DNA of 64,000 nucleotides. Origin: Dicyema japonicum (Eukaryota > Dicyemida > Rhombozoa > Dicyemidae). Location of the stretch: NCBI GenBank assembly GCA_011109175.1, contig RDEW01000027.1:268515-332514 (forward strand), in the 5' to 3' direction. A program made the position numbers and the translations under genes. Below the pieces are notes generated by a model, which was given only the letters and a program-made list of their open reading frames with translations, did not search any database and was not told the origin of the DNA. Of the stretch, positions 1 through 11,514 are shown in pieces; within the stretch, counting starts at the first letter, position 1, and the number at the start of each line of letters is the position of its first letter.

Positions 1-290
1 ACACTGTTTACCGCGGAAAAAACGATGAGGGCAAAGGAGAAGAAATTCGAAACGCTACGCGACGATTCGCGTTTTATCCGATTGTGGTCGAGACAACTGG
101 AATAACTGGAAAATCGCTTCGCTTTCTAAAGCTTAGCTACACTAAAAAGCCACGGCGAACGTGAGACCCGGTGGCTTCTCCAGTTGATCTCTGTTGCAAT
201 CGTGTGAGGCAACGCAACGTCTGTCTGCGGGGTCTACTTTGAATGGATGGCCGTGTTAATTAATTATCTTAATTATTCCATTAATTAATT
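1..290 (+). mobile_element. Family A non-LTR retrotransposon, 3' fragment
   Basis: The plus strand encodes degenerate remains of the domain that follows the reverse transcriptase in many metazoan non-LTR elements: an AEK...KEKK helix, then FxP-x-x-VET-TG in better copies. The stretch matches 51745-52030 almost base for base, including the trailing GTGTTAATTAATTAT, so both are copies of one 3' end. The frame is broken and no RT is present. It abuts the stop of the STIM gene. Confidence 0.75.
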
Positions 291-330
291 TTGTTGTTTA
301 AAAATAATTATATTTTTAAATAAAAAATAT

Positions 331-1780
331 TCAATTTCTTGTTAGCTTTTTTGAATATCTACGTTTAACTTGTAAATTTGAATCACTAAAAAAATCATCA
401 TTGTCGCTAAGGTAAAGTCCGCCGTTTATTATTTTCTTAAGTAATGAGCTTTCCCAATTAAATTCAGCTGTTTTCGAGTCTTTAAAGCCATTTTGGATTT
501 TGCACAGCTCCTTAATCTTTCTCCAACGATCATTGGATTCATCCGAAAGTCTGTTGACCTCGTACATTGCATTCCTATAACATTCCTAGCCGCATTACCT
601 GACTGTTAGAACCTCATTGGTTATTTTGGAAAATGAAGTCTTATATTTTAAAATGGAAAAAAATGATTCAGATTTTCTTTGAAAGTTTTTCTAAACCCTA
701 GGATGAGTTTGTATCACCTTATCCTTCATAACAACAATTTGATCGTTTATGGAGTTTTGAAGGTGTCTTATATATTTCTGCTCAACTTTGTAAGTTTGGT
801 GGAGCAAATGCTCCAAATGAGCCCGAATCCCAAACTACAAATATTAAGAACATCAACATCTAATTCGTTCATATAGCCAGAGTCCTTTGAAGAATTCGAA
901 AGATCACTTTGTTTAGACATTCGCGATACCTCCCAATATCTATCTGAGCATAAAGTCTTTCGATATCAGCGATACTTTTCTCCATTTCCTTGGTTAATCT
1001 CAGAGCGACTGAGCGATCTTCTTTGAATTTGGCGTTTTGTTTGTAAGAAAAAAACACTCCAACTAAAGCCAAAATGATAGAAAATCCAAGTACGCAGTCT
1101 TTTAGCACATGATCTCTAACTATTAGATTTTGCATTAAATTTACAAGAAGGAGTGCCAAACAGAATAACTCGCAATGCCATTAGCTGTATTTTTTTTCTT
1201 TCAATTGGATCAGCGATTCCGAGAACCTTTGACTTGAAACTCACATTTGTGGCCAATCTGTTGTAAGTCAAGTTATGACTGGAAACTTTAGCATGTCTCT
1301 TCCGGAAATACGGCATTTTTCAAAAATTACTTGATATTGTGGCAATTTTACAAATCGATTAAGCCAATGTAACATCTGTTTGTTGGTCCAGTTGTGAGCT
1401 AAAATTAATACGAGCACACGACCAGCCGAAGACTTCCAATCTCGCCACAATTCAAAGCCAGCGTTGTGTACGCTGGAATCATAAACCAAGGAATGCTGTT
1501 TTGAGGTGTTTGCAAGGCTCATATTTTTGAAAAACTAAAATAATGAAAAATATCCACTTCCAGAGTTTTCTCAAACTCAAAATTTTGATGTTCGTCGATT
1601 TGCTCATAAATATTGAGAATCGCTCTAAACTCCAATTCTTCTTGATCACGATTTTCAATGTCGCAGAAATTCTTAGAAAATTAATACACCCAGACCACAA
1701 GATTTTTAGAATCCAAAGCAATCACTAAAGTTATATATTTAATGACTCGTTTGACAAAAAAATAACTGAGTGAAAATCAT
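331..1780 (-). CDS. STIM: STIM, stromal interaction molecule (ER calcium sensor)
   Basis: STIM proteins sit in the ER membrane and open plasma-membrane Orai channels when lumenal calcium falls. Splicing ten introns (586-612, 691-717, 835-857, 907-929, 1120-1144, 1258-1286, 1399-1422, 1535-1557, 1672-1695, 1725-1755; 23-31 nt) gives exactly 398 codons. In order: a signal peptide (MIFTQLFFLIA), an EF-hand region, an ELWRDWKSS hidden-EF segment, a SAM domain from HNWTNKQMLHWL to the ILFG end, one TM helix (CVLGFSIILALVGVFFSY), a short first coiled coil, a CRAC-activating domain ending DRWRKIKELCKI, and a basic tail (KRRYSKKL). At 397 aa it is much shorter than human STIM1 (685), mainly in coiled coil 1 and the C-terminal tail. 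The canonical EF loop reads DEHQNFEFEK, lacking most calcium ligands. The exact donor of the 1672-1695 intron is ambiguous by a few bases. The family call is firm from SAM, TM and CAD order. Confidence 0.93.
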
Positions 1781-3739
1781 AAAGAAGCGTCCGAATTGAT
1801 GGAATTTTATTATATTTTTTTTTAATTTTAAAAATATTTTTTATTTTAATAACAATTAATTATTTTTTATAAAAAAATAAAATTACAAAATTTTCTCAAT
1901 TTTCGACTTATTAGTAGAAAAATAAAATATTTTCGAAATCAATTTAACTTAGAATTCTGAAAGAAGCGAGTATATTTTTGTTTATTTACTAAGAAACACC
2001 CAGAATTCTATATATTTCTGCTATTACTTGGTGAATTGATCGATTCTTAGCTAAGTTAAATTAGAAATTCGATTCTTAATTGGATTAAATAAATTATTAA
2101 TACTCTAATTAGAGTAAATTAAATATCAGTTTGGAAAATTTAGTGAAATTTAAGGTTCTCGTCTATTTTGGTATTCAGAAGCTAAGAATTTTTTGTGTCC
2201 TTGTATCCTTCATAAAGGGGATTGTAAAATCATACGAAATAGATTTCCAAACATCAAACTATAGATGGTTTAATTGGCTAATTTTATCGATATTCGATCG
2301 ATTAATTTTGGCAATTATCGATAGCAAATCATGTAATAAAGCCGTAATCTGAGTTCTTTTAATTTTGGTCGGTCTAGATTCTAACATGGATCCCACACTT
2401 TCTTTGTTCATAACTTTGGGTTTCCGATGTCTCTAGAGTCCGTGACCTAGTTCACGCTCGTGAGAAGCAAGGTCTTTATCAAAATATCACCAGTAATTAA
2501 AATTTAAATCAATTTATTAAGAATAGAAAATTAAACAGTTGAAAGAGCACTTAATTTACGGAAGCTTGAATGGCCAGTAATTATCATTGAAATATTTTTG
2601 CACAAGCTGTTAGACAGTAACACATCAAATTTTAATCCCAGCTTTGTGAATTTGGCGACAACTGAGAAATGCTCCATCAAGAATGGTCACACCAGAGATC
2701 CTACTGAGGCTCCAGACCAGACAAAAAGACGTCGAAATTCCCTCCCATTCAGGGAAGGACTATCCAGAAACTGTGAAGTGCGAGCCTCTTTATAATAAAT
2801 TCTTAAGTTAGCAAATTTTTGAGTGCTTCTTCAATTTGCTATGTTAAAGAGTCGGCATTAGGGCGGTCAGAATGACAAGAAAATACAAAGATTTAAAGGG
2901 TGAATGAGATGAAGTACGTCACGTTTCAAACAAGAGATCACCCATGTGAAAATTTTGATCCCATCATATCTCTTCCTATCTCACGGTCAAGCCTCGGCTC
3001 CTTGATCAGTAAAGGAAACCTAGATGCTGACTCCAGACAACATTTAATAATCTCGTTTAAGAATGGCATGTCTGGGTACTTCTCAACGTTCCTTCTGAAG
3101 AAAAAAGATGAATCCACTCTCGGTCAACCATGGTCTCACAAAGATACACGTGAGATTCGCAAACATTAAGCCCAACCACAAGCCATTGTTATTAAAGAAC
3201 CTTTTAACTTATAAAACTGCACACATTTTACACGAGGTTTTTACCAGTCAACTACACGACAAAAATAACTACAGTACTTTCACGAAAGCTATAATACTTA
3301 TAACTAGAAGTTTCTCAAGTCCTTTTGTAGGATGACCGTCGGAGTTATCCTCTGCCTTCCTCGAAAATGGCCCTCTTGATAGACAGTAGTTTTCCATTGT
3401 TTTGTTAGGTTAGGGTACTAATTTCATCTTAGGATATGTTTTCGAATAGTCTCTAGTGAGACTCCCTTATCTTCAGTCTTATTGGCTTACCTCCACATTT
3501 CTTATAAACTGTTTTACTTGATATTCTGATCGGCCAGCCTGTTTCTATAATTTTTCTCAGATGATTTTTGTGGTAAAAGTCCAGCCTCTCCACTTTTTCT
3601 TTTAGGTAGTCCAAGCCAATACCCTTAGTAAATTAAACAGTAATTGGGATTAACGAAATTAAAAGTTTTTATATTTTTATTCATGAATTAAAAAAATTAA
3701 GGATTGAATATCTTTTTCCAACAAATGTCTGTAAAGACG
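1781..3739. other. AT-rich intergenic stretch, no gene recognised
   Basis: Long A/T runs cover 1790-2130. I see no conserved protein in the short frames at 2131-2352, 2598-2795 or 2900-3335. Around 3276-3320 lies CTTTCACGAAAGC followed by TATAATACTTATA. It recurs near 18288 and at the end of SINE-1 copies, so this is a SINE tail fragment. Nothing else can be supported. Confidence 0.5.
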
Positions 3740-3975
3740 TTCGGATGACATTTGATCTGACCGTCGTTCGAATCCGAAAGATGGACTTTTCAACGAGGCC
3801 AATTCTCGTCAACCAGATTCCAGCCATAAGAAGACGAGAGATTCTCTCACGACACAGTTGTTAAAAGGAACCATCCAATCTCCTCCTTGACCGACTCCAC
3901 TGATGAAGATTCCCATAATGAAAACTCTTCCGCCTAAGAATGAAAAGATGTTCGCGATGATAGGACGTGCGATGA
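3740..3975 (+). repeat. SINE-2, tRNA-derived short interspersed repeat
   Basis: A B-box-like GTCGTTCGAATCC at about 3773 is followed by a body shared with 56570-56780: a segment on GAGGCCAATTCT, an ACACAGTTGTTAAAAGG segment, and a tail with GATGAAGATT then GAAAACT...CCGCC(G/T)AAGAATGAA. Two diverged copies in one window, each with a pol III B box at the 5' side, support a tRNA-derived SINE. The tRNA species cannot be told. Confidence 0.65.
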
Positions 3976-4079
3976 AAATAGGAAACTGTAATGTTAATAT
4001 TTTTACTAGGATTCGTTTTTTTTAATTATGAAAATTAAAATAAGGTAGTTAATATAAATTTTTCAAAAGTATTGGAATA

Positions 4080-4821
4080 TCACTTTTGATGCTTTTGTTG
4101 GTGTAACAGTAAATCTCGTTCATTGGAAAAGCTCAAATCGCAATATTTGCACTTTATGTTGGGGCTAAAAGTGACCATTAAAATACTCTTCCGTTACCGA
4201 AGTTAGTTTAAATTTTGGAGTATTCATGAACCCAAAAAAATCATTCAAATTTGTTCTATCAAATGTAAAAATCAGTTTACGCATTCAAGAATGAAAATGG
4301 GGGGAATAAAAACGGTGGAGGGAAAACATTGGTACTATGGAATGGGAAGAAAGGCTAAACTGTGTCATAAAATTACGTTTTCATGAAAAAATGAATCGGG
4401 GAGAATTCCGCGACTTATCTGATTTTCCTCCCGCAATCTATCATTACTAAAATCACTTCCTTTTTTGTCTTAAGTGAGATTGTTTGTGACTTTTTAGCAT
4501 TGCCTTGTTTATACAAGCGTATTCACACTCATCACATTTAAAGTCCTTTACCTTGGTGTGCTTAGATTTCATGTGATATTTAAAATGGGTGTTTCAAATC
4601 CGTTACAAAGTTGCAATGAGGACATCGGTTTAGACGATTCGTCCTCAAATGCTTCTCAGCCAGGTGGTTGTAGTGATCTCTCTAACAGTAAAATCATAAC
4701 ATACATCGTTGACTGACTGATGGTCACAGAATCGGCATAACAGAATAATTCAGTAGTAGTAACCAAAAATGCACATTTTTTCTTTTTTGGTGAGATTTTT
4801 GTTTCCCGAGGACGAATCCAT
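4080..4821 (-). CDS. Hunchback-like C2H2 zinc-finger transcription factor (frame break)
   Basis: Splicing introns 4682-4704, 4438-4456, 4355-4376, 4256-4280 and 4165-4186 (19-25 nt) gives a run of C2H2 fingers: CRFC...HLAEKH, CPHCNFVTD...H, then CDECEYACINKAMLKSH, whose core resembles the hunchback finger with CVNKSMLNSH. A Pro/Phe-rich linker (HSTNVFPPPFLFPPF) and a terminal finger CKYCDLSFSNERDLLLH follow. Two defects: an extra C in the CCC run at 4587-4589 shifts the frame inside finger 2, since removing one gives the expected KHHFKYHM; and an in-frame TGA lies between the ATG at 4821 and finger 1, so the N-terminus is unresolved. Spliced length is 3n+1, as one inserted base predicts. Likely a nuclear DNA-binding regulator. 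Other C2H2 families are possible, but the finger 2-3 linker fits hunchback best. Confidence 0.75.
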
Positions 4822-5690
4822 GAAGTTTTACCACTCTTAAAAATATCAAAAGCGAATTGTTAAATATTATAGTAACCGCAAAATATAATCCTACTTTAAT
4901 TATTTTGATATAAGATTATAAATTTAAATCAACTTTGAGTTGGTTAATATCAAATACGCATTGATTTGAAAATAAATTCACTTTCGTACAAAAATTGATT
5001 TTGCGTTAATTTTTGGTCTACTTTTCATTTTTTATTTTAAAGGCTTAATCGATGTTTCTTTGAAGAGATACGTTATGGATTATTAGCAAAATATGGGAAA
5101 GTTACGATCCTCCAATTGTTCCATTGCATATTAATTGATTTCGGCATTTTATTCCTTGATCTTGAAACATTCAAAATGTACTTTTATAATTTTGTTTTTT
5201 GTTTGCTTCGTTTTTTGCTTAATTTGAAATCTATCAAATTTTAATGTATTTTTAATGTTTTTCAAAAAAATTGCATATTTAAAGGATTGTGATCTCGTGT
5301 CTGCCAAGCATAGCAAACTTAATGAAAGAAATGCGATCCTTGACTCATACATCGCAGCGTAAAATTAATCATAAAAGGATCTGAGGTCGCAGGAGAGTCC
5401 AAGCTGTGTCAGGACTTGTGTTACAAAAATACCCTGTTTACTTTCCATTGGTAATAAAGTTCGTTTATGGTTAATGTCTCTGCCTAACTTTCTCATACGG
5501 TAGCTTTTTTCTTCTCGTTCCTTGATAATTCCACCATATGAATGCTGAAGACAGTATAGCACATGACAGCTATAATAAGATCATAGTGAGTTATCCTCTC
5601 TATAACCGTCAGAAATAATAAATCTTGAAAAAATCGAAGAAACCGAAAAATTGTTTATAAGTGAACTGAAAATAAGCTCCGTACCAAAAA
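4822..5690. other. Intergenic; possible unassigned minus-strand exons
   Basis: On the minus strand 5149-5352 and 5365-5562 hold open frames with fair codon composition, one containing RMRKLGRDINHKRTLLP and one MYESRIAFLSLSLLCLADTR. I could not join them with convincing short introns or recognise a family. They may be exons of an unknown gene or chance frames. The rest is AT-rich. Confidence 0.25.
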
Positions 5691-5694
5691 TCAT

Positions 5695-5850
5695 GAGATC
5701 CTCTGTTTGAATCTTGCTGTCCATTCGGTTTAAGGTTCCACGCATCTACGATGATTTGTGGTTGACGAGTGACGCCATCATCAGTATTTCATTACTGCGA
5801 ACTGGATTGTCTTCTGGGCACTGCAACAAACAAAAAGAACGAGAAGTTAA
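5695..5850 (+). repeat. SINE-1 copy, 3'-truncated
   Basis: It carries the SINE-1 diagnostic AAGGTTCCACGCATCTACGA, then TTGACGAGTGACGCCATCATCAG and an ACTGCG(G)AAC segment, as in 10875-11085 and 41830-42085. The tRNA-like head is eroded to TTTGAATCTTGCTGT. The AATAAAGTGTG part of the tail is missing. Confidence 0.75.
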
Positions 5851-6028
5851 GAAAACTTTCAATATTAGATATGCCTTGAATTAATTTACATTACTGTTCT
5901 TGCTTCTTAAAATAAAGCGAGTTCTGCCTAAGGTAGGTTTAAGTAATGGAATCGTTATCTACTCATGGGAAGGGACTAGTTATTTATTAAAGCTTTACTA
6001 ACAAATTGAAGGGCAAAGGCCTTTACGT

Positions 6029-6325
6029 GTGGAGTCGCAATTGACGAATACTTGCAGAAATCGATTATTAAGAAGAGTAGGTTCAAACATAGAAAACAGA
6101 GAGAATGAAGAGTTCGTAGTTAAAAAATTCATAATTAATGACAATAAAACGTTAATTAGGAGTTTAAGTATTACAGCCTCTTTCCTGAAGGAAATCGGAG
6201 GGAAATTGGCTCACCGCAAGAAAGACGTGCGGGAAGCGGTCTGGCTTAGGCAACGAATTGGGATCGCAGTTGTCCGCGGAAACGCTTACTCCGTAATGTC
6301 AGCAGCCGCTCTCCCCCATAGTTAA
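6029..6325 (+). mobile_element. Family A non-LTR retrotransposon, C-terminal remnant
   Basis: The frame ends with FLKEIGGKLAHRKKDVRE then WLRQRIGIAVVRGNA, the conserved end of the family A domain. The same end is seen at 32330-32410 (FLKKIGGKLASRNK) and 34561-34690 (RGNSHGVRAS). No RT or upstream part is attached. It is a 5'-truncated dead copy. Confidence 0.7.
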
Positions 6326-6968
6326 TAAATAATATTTTATTGTTAATTGGAGTTATATATTTAAAAAAGGAGTTTAGTTTACTGTTGTTCTTTAAAATTC
6401 ACGTATAGTTGTTTTATTGAGTTATTTTTTATGATGACTTCATTACAAGATTATCTTCACGTGGCGCATAAATACTGATTTTTGAATGGAATCATCAAAT
6501 TAATAAGCATTTAATCCAATTGGTTCCATATAGCTGTGATTATCTTATATGCAAGATCTTTTTTTATTAGACTATTAATTCGAGCAGTAAGCCAAGTTGT
6601 TAGTTTGGCAGATGGTTAAAGGGTGACGTACCTCTCTCACAAATTCTCTACTTCATGGTATATGAATAACTTTGTTTTTTTTTTTGTGAGCATGGTCGAG
6701 GTTATAGACTCAGAAATCATCGGAAACCAGAAATTCTTAACAAATGAGTCCATGATGCACATAGGGTTCAAATCTTGTCTGACCCAAGATTGAAAAACTT
6801 GGAGAATCACTAATTAAAGAGCGCATATTGTCAGTTTATTCTATTTTTGTGTTGCCTCCACTATTTTCCCAACTTTTATTAGCGAGTTCTTTTTGCTCTG
6901 ATTATTGACTAATTCAATTATTCTCGGAGGACTTGTCTTTACGTCTGCGATCTTTGTAACAACATACA

Positions 6969-7135
6969 ATGGAACCATTCGAATCCACTAATTTTATTGA
7001 AATGTAAATTTTCCATAGGAAAATTACCAAAGAAGAGTTTCTTCATGAATATACCGAAAATGCAAAAATTTTAGAACATTTTGTTGGAGATGACTTAGAC
7101 AAAGAATGCATTGAAAATAAAGATTTCCGACAGTG
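6969..7135 (+). CDS. Hypothetical short gene or exon pair, unidentified
   Basis: From the ATG at 6969 a clean acidic frame (MEPFESTNFIE...) is stopped only by a TAA inside GTAAATTTTCCATAG (7004-7018). Removing these 15 nt as an intron leaves an open frame that continues through KITKEEFLHEYTENAKILEHF and DDLDKE to a TGA near 7133. A 15-nt intron would be shorter than any I trust elsewhere here. Further frames (DSDEVKAINTLRKYF near 7130-7185; GGKFKKSLRDIGDWDHL near 7310-7360) may be later exons. No family recognised. Confidence 0.3.
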
Positions 7136-7939
7136 ATGAGGTGAAGGCCATAAATACTCTGCGAAAATATTTTAAGCTGTAGGATGAAATAAAGTTAATT
7201 TGATCTTGAAAATGAAAGCAAAAAATTTAAAACAAAAACTAAGATAATTGATAGATAATTGTTTTCCTTTTAAATTAATATTTAAAATTTAAAGAAGGCA
7301 CTTCCGGAGGAAAATTCAAAAAGAGTTTAAGAGATATTGGAGACTGGGATCATTTAATAAGTAAGTTTACCATTTCTTTTTTGTGGTTTAAGGGTTTTAA
7401 TAAAAAAATTAAATAATAATATCAACTTCGACCCATTTAATTTGCCTCTCGTATTCGCCAGATTTCCAAAAATGTTTGATATTTTCTAGTCTCTCAGTAT
7501 ATTCTCTTAATATAATTCAGTTAGTAATTGATTAACTGATCAGAGGGTAGTAAACGTTCGAGATATCTTTACCAGGACTCGAAGTGGGAAATTTCTAGGA
7601 GTGGCATACCTTAGAACCGCGCTTTATACTGATCGCCAATTTCTTAGATCTTGGCGAAGTTGAGGTTAGTAGCTTACCTAGTCGGAACTAGGAGATGACG
7701 GATTTTCTCAATTAAATGGCTGTCATGACAGATTTAATATGTTGTTCCCTTTATATGTTTATGGATGAAATAAAGAACTCAAGGACTTAGGACTATGAGG
7801 TCAACAAACCAAAAAGTGTTAGATATGCTAACTTTTCTCTTTAAAAAACAGTCCGCAATCCAAGAAGTTGTCAAAAGAGTAATTATCCGCAACTTTGTAC
7901 TCTCTGGAGCAGTTTTGATTGACGACAATAGAAGGTGAT

Positions 7940-8485
7940 GGTAGTTACTCTACCTAGTTACTCAGTTTCTTCTTCCTCCTCTACGAAACTAGCACCAAAT
8001 ACCTCAAAAACCATCCAAGATATAAGATAACTCCTCGTTTTCTTTAGACCCAACCAAGATTTGTGAATTCTACTTTTGATTCTTCCCCTACTGCATCTAT
8101 ATGTGTTGAAATAGATGAAATCATAAAAAAGATGGAGATCAACGCTACAAATTTGTCCTCTTGATCAGTGATTCTGCACAGTATATGACTAGTGGCAATT
8201 TTTAGCCGGAAATTTACTTTATGATAATCTATTTCATGTGAAATGTGTATCCCATTTATTGCACAATTGTCCTTTAAACACATTATGGAGATGTTGACGA
8301 ATTATATCGGTAATAATGGCCTCGGTTGTAAAAAATTCTTTTCTATAATTGGACAGCCACCTGTCGTGGTTGTCGCAAGATGGGGTATTTGGCTAAGTAT
8401 TACTCTTTTGAATCTTCCTGAAATAGTTAGAATCGTTACAGAACTTAGAGCAGACGGAATTATTGTAAACAACGTAAGGATTTAA
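7940..8485 (+). pseudogene. hAT-type (DUF659-like) transposase relic
   Basis: Three diagnostic blocks occur in order but in different frames: FVLLISDSAQYM near 8150, LFHVKCVSHLLHNC near 8230-8270, and QPPVVVVARWGIWL near 8355-8395. They correspond to the DUF659/hAT pattern of xDxAxYM, then FHVTCVAHLLHN, then a Pro-rich x-x-RWGTWL. Part of the disruption could be short introns (for example GTCC...GGAG at 8269-8290), but the frame also breaks between the first two blocks without a GT. I read it as a decayed DNA transposon. The N- and C-terminal parts were not recognised. Confidence 0.6.
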
Positions 8486-8544
8486 AAATTATTTAGGCAA
8501 AAAAATCAGTACTATGTTCGACATGTACTACAACAGATCTTTGT

Positions 8545-8656
8545 AAGTTCAATGAATATATTTCAAAAAACTACAATACTGGGATTTTGGAAATACTACA
8601 ATTTAATGAATATATTTCAAAAAACTACAAATGACTGGATTTGGAAATACTACAAT
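8545..8656 (+). repeat. Tandem direct duplication of about 55 bp
   Basis: The unit AATGAATATATTTCAAAAAA plus CTACAA and a GG(A)TTTGGAAATACTACAAT end occurs twice back to back with few differences. It lies just downstream of the transposase relic. Confidence 0.8.
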
Positions 8657-9963
8657 ATTCCAATAAAAGTCTCCCACCAGCAGAATATGCAAATCTGAGG
8701 AATTGTGCTGCAAGTTCTGCATCTGCTGCAAGAGCTATTCTTATTCTGTATGTTTCTTGACGGATAATTTTTCTTTCTTCAATATCTTGAGTTCTTGTCA
8801 ACTGCTTCCGGGGTCTTTAATTTTCTTGGCGAATATTTTTTGTTTGTATAGATTCATGACTCTTTTTTTTCTGCATTTGTACTTTGTTCATCTCACTTTT
8901 AGCATCATTGGCATTTTTTCTTTGATCAAATATCTATTAATTTTTAAATTTTTATTACATTTGTCAAGTTGTGATTTACTTTATCAATTTCTATTAAATC
9001 ATTTTCATATTCCAGTTAGGAGTTTTTTTAGTAAATAAAAAAAAGTTGAATCAATTATATTTATAGGAAATAAACGGTGGTGGCTTTTAACATATGCTAG
9101 ACTGAAATTTTTGAATTTTTGAATTTGGTAAAATTGCAATTTCGATTTAAAAATGAAATGTTTTTTTTTAAATTCTTTTCGTTTTTTAAAAAACTACTGT
9201 GTTAATGAAATAAAGTCAATTCCTTTATTTGGGAAGTTATTCAAAAATTTTTGGTGGCTTTTAACATTTTCTCGAGACTGTGGGCAACATATGGATAACT
9301 TGCATCGCTCCAGATCTCGTGCGAGCTGAAGTTTTTTTATACATAGGATTGAGTCCTCTGCCATTTAGGGTGTCTAGAGAGAACTGGCTGGTATCAAATG
9401 TGAAAAAGATATTCGTATAAGAGAGGCACCTCAACCAAAAAACCTAACCAATATGCCTGAAATACTAAAGATGCTGATAAAAAACTTTAAAATATGCCAA
9501 TTCGAGATGATTTTGAGTTGAAGAATGACTCCTATATAAATTACCGTAGAATCATATTACCTTCAATCTTGCACACGTTCATCTAAGATCCTCCACCAAG
9601 ATTAAAGCCAGAATCCTCTTTCAGGGACTTCATGTAATATATATGTCCAAAGAGAAGCCCAGTGCCTGGCCGGTATACAAAAATATCTTGCTACTTGGGG
9701 TTCCCATACTGGTGAACATGGATGGACGTGATGATTGGAAAGGATCCATCTCCTTTTGACGGTGAGAACTAAGATCAATAGCTAGATGAGGGTTAGATAG
9801 GATGAGGGATAGTATTTGAGACATGTCACGAGTTGTCATAATGATTTTTCTTTAGCTTAGAGATGGGGATCAACTGCAGTCCAAACTCGACTAATCATCA
9901 ATTTCCAAATATTGGACTAAAGCATAGTAAATAAGCTAAAAAAGAATAATTCAACATAAAAAA
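8657..9963. other. Intergenic, no gene recognised
   Basis: A 111-codon plus-strand frame at 8703-9038 is low-complexity, rich in Phe and Leu, with no recognisable motif. Later frames (9630-9839, -) show no family. AT-rich, probably old repeat sequence. Confidence 0.4.
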
Positions 9964-10767
9964 TTAAAGACAAGTTCTTTTGGGAGGATGATCAGAATCC
10001 TCATCGCTATCAGAGCAATCCTCACAGACATATACATTCTCATCAGCTTCACTATCATAACAAATATATCTGTCTTCTGACTCCTTATCACTAACTGTCG
10101 GCTCATTCTCAGATTCCTCCGACTCTGAACACGAAGAACGATTAGATTCGTCACTGGCATCATTTTCCGAGGCAATTGCGTCCTCAAAATCATCAAAGTC
10201 AATGACATCATCTCAAATTTATAAAACAGGACAACCAGAGAACACATATTCTCCGTTCACGTCGAAATTGTCGACAATTTTAAGCTGGGGGATCATTTTG
10301 AAGATTTTTTCCACATAATTCTCCTCCTTAGACGCGGGGGTTGATTTTAAGTCCAGTCTGATGAGGGAAGACAGCTTGGCCTGTAAAGGTAAGTAGACTC
10401 TTTACCAAATCACCAAGGGACTCCAAGGTATAAAATGTGTAGCTAATATCCAAAAATTGGAGACGAGGACAATTCTTAGTAAGAATATTCATTCCATCGG
10501 AGAGATTGTTTAAAACGAGGGACAACTGGGGGTAACTAACTAAATTCTACTTTTTCCAATTTTGGGTACATCGGGAGTCCCGATATTGAGGTAATTCCAC
10601 ATAGGGTTAGTTTGAGCTCCTTTAATTGAGGCAAATCGTAGTTCCCAAGTTGTCTGAAGTCAAATCTAATGAAGGTAAGGTCAACATATTTGACCTGTAA
10701 AAGAATTAAATAAAAATACCGATGTTGGGTCAATATTGTACTTAGAAATTAACTTCCCCAAACCCAT
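9964..10767 (-). CDS. ANP32: ANP32-like acidic leucine-rich nuclear phosphoprotein
   Basis: ANP32 proteins are nuclear LRR proteins with an acidic tail, linked to histone chaperoning, PP2A inhibition and RNA export. Introns 10695-10719, 10526-10550, 10381-10405 and 10212-10235 (24-25 nt) splice to exactly 235 codons. The product has LRRs (LPQLKELKLTLCGI, LPMYPKLEKL, LTKNCPRLQFLDIS, LIRLDLKS), the LRR cap (VEKIFKMIPQLKIVDNFD) and then an Asp/Glu-rich tail from DDVIDFDDFED to near the end. The second intron begins at GTAGAATTT; with that choice the repeat aligns with human ANP32A without a gap. At 234 aa it is close to the usual length (about 250). The tail is less purely acidic than in vertebrates, has a few Cys residues and ends in KRTCL. 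Start chosen at the first ATG before the LRRs. Confidence 0.9.
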
Positions 10768-10874
10768 CCACTAGACAGCTATTTTAAATAATTTATTAAA
10801 TATTTTAAATAAAACAACTAATTTATTTTTAATGATAATAAATTTAAGGAGGCCACATCAAAAATATTATTATT

Positions 10875-11085
10875 TTGAAACTGAGACTGTTAGTGTCTTA
10901 AGTGCTGGGTTAAGTCCTGATGGTCCCGGGTTCGAATCTCGGTTCTGTACATTCCGACAGAAGGTTCCACGCATCTATGATGCTTTGGATATGACGAATG
11001 ATTCCGTCATCAGTGCTTCACTGCGGAACTAGGTCGCCTGAAAAAAACTTACTCCCAAAAAGAGACGAAGATTGCAGGTAGCCTC
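10875..11085 (+). repeat. SINE-1, tRNA-derived, head and body
   Basis: The head holds a tRNA-like GTTAGTGTCTTAAGTGCTG and the T-arm/B box CCCGGGTTCGAATCTCGG, resembling a Leu- or Ser-type tRNA. Then comes the family body: ACATTCCGACAGAAGGTTCC, ACGCATCTATGATGCTTTGG, a GACTCCGTCATCAG-type block, and CACTGCGGAACTAGGTCG. This is the clearest head-to-body junction of the family in the window. Confidence 0.8.
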
Positions 11086-11089
11086 GTTG

Positions 11090-11514
11090 AGAACCACTGA
11101 AATTATTGACTAATATGCTCACTCAGCGATTCGAACTCATAAACTCAGATTTGCTGTTTATTTAATATTGAACTCTGGATTACACTTAATTAGGCTTTTG
11201 AGTGACAGGATCGGTGTTCTGGTACCTATTGCCTGGAGCCTGTAAAAAACGGAGTTAAAAATACCTCAGATGAGAAACTCACCTTTGCCATTACTCAGTT
11301 ATTTCCTTGTTCCGAAAGAATAAGTTGAGATAATCTCGACCCATTTCAAAAATTATTTAGCGTTAATACACCACAGTACTTCTTCATTTGACGGACGAAC
11401 AAGACTTGGACATGTTCAGTTAAGAATTGTCCAAATTTTACTGTCAAGTACAGGGCTCTCCGTGAAAATGAGCAAAACCTACCTACAAAATTTAACGACA
11501 AACACGTTCATCCT
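11090..11514. other. Intergenic, no gene recognised
   Basis: Between a SINE-1 copy and a possible minus-strand gene. No conserved frame, RNA or repeat was recognised. Confidence 0.4.
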
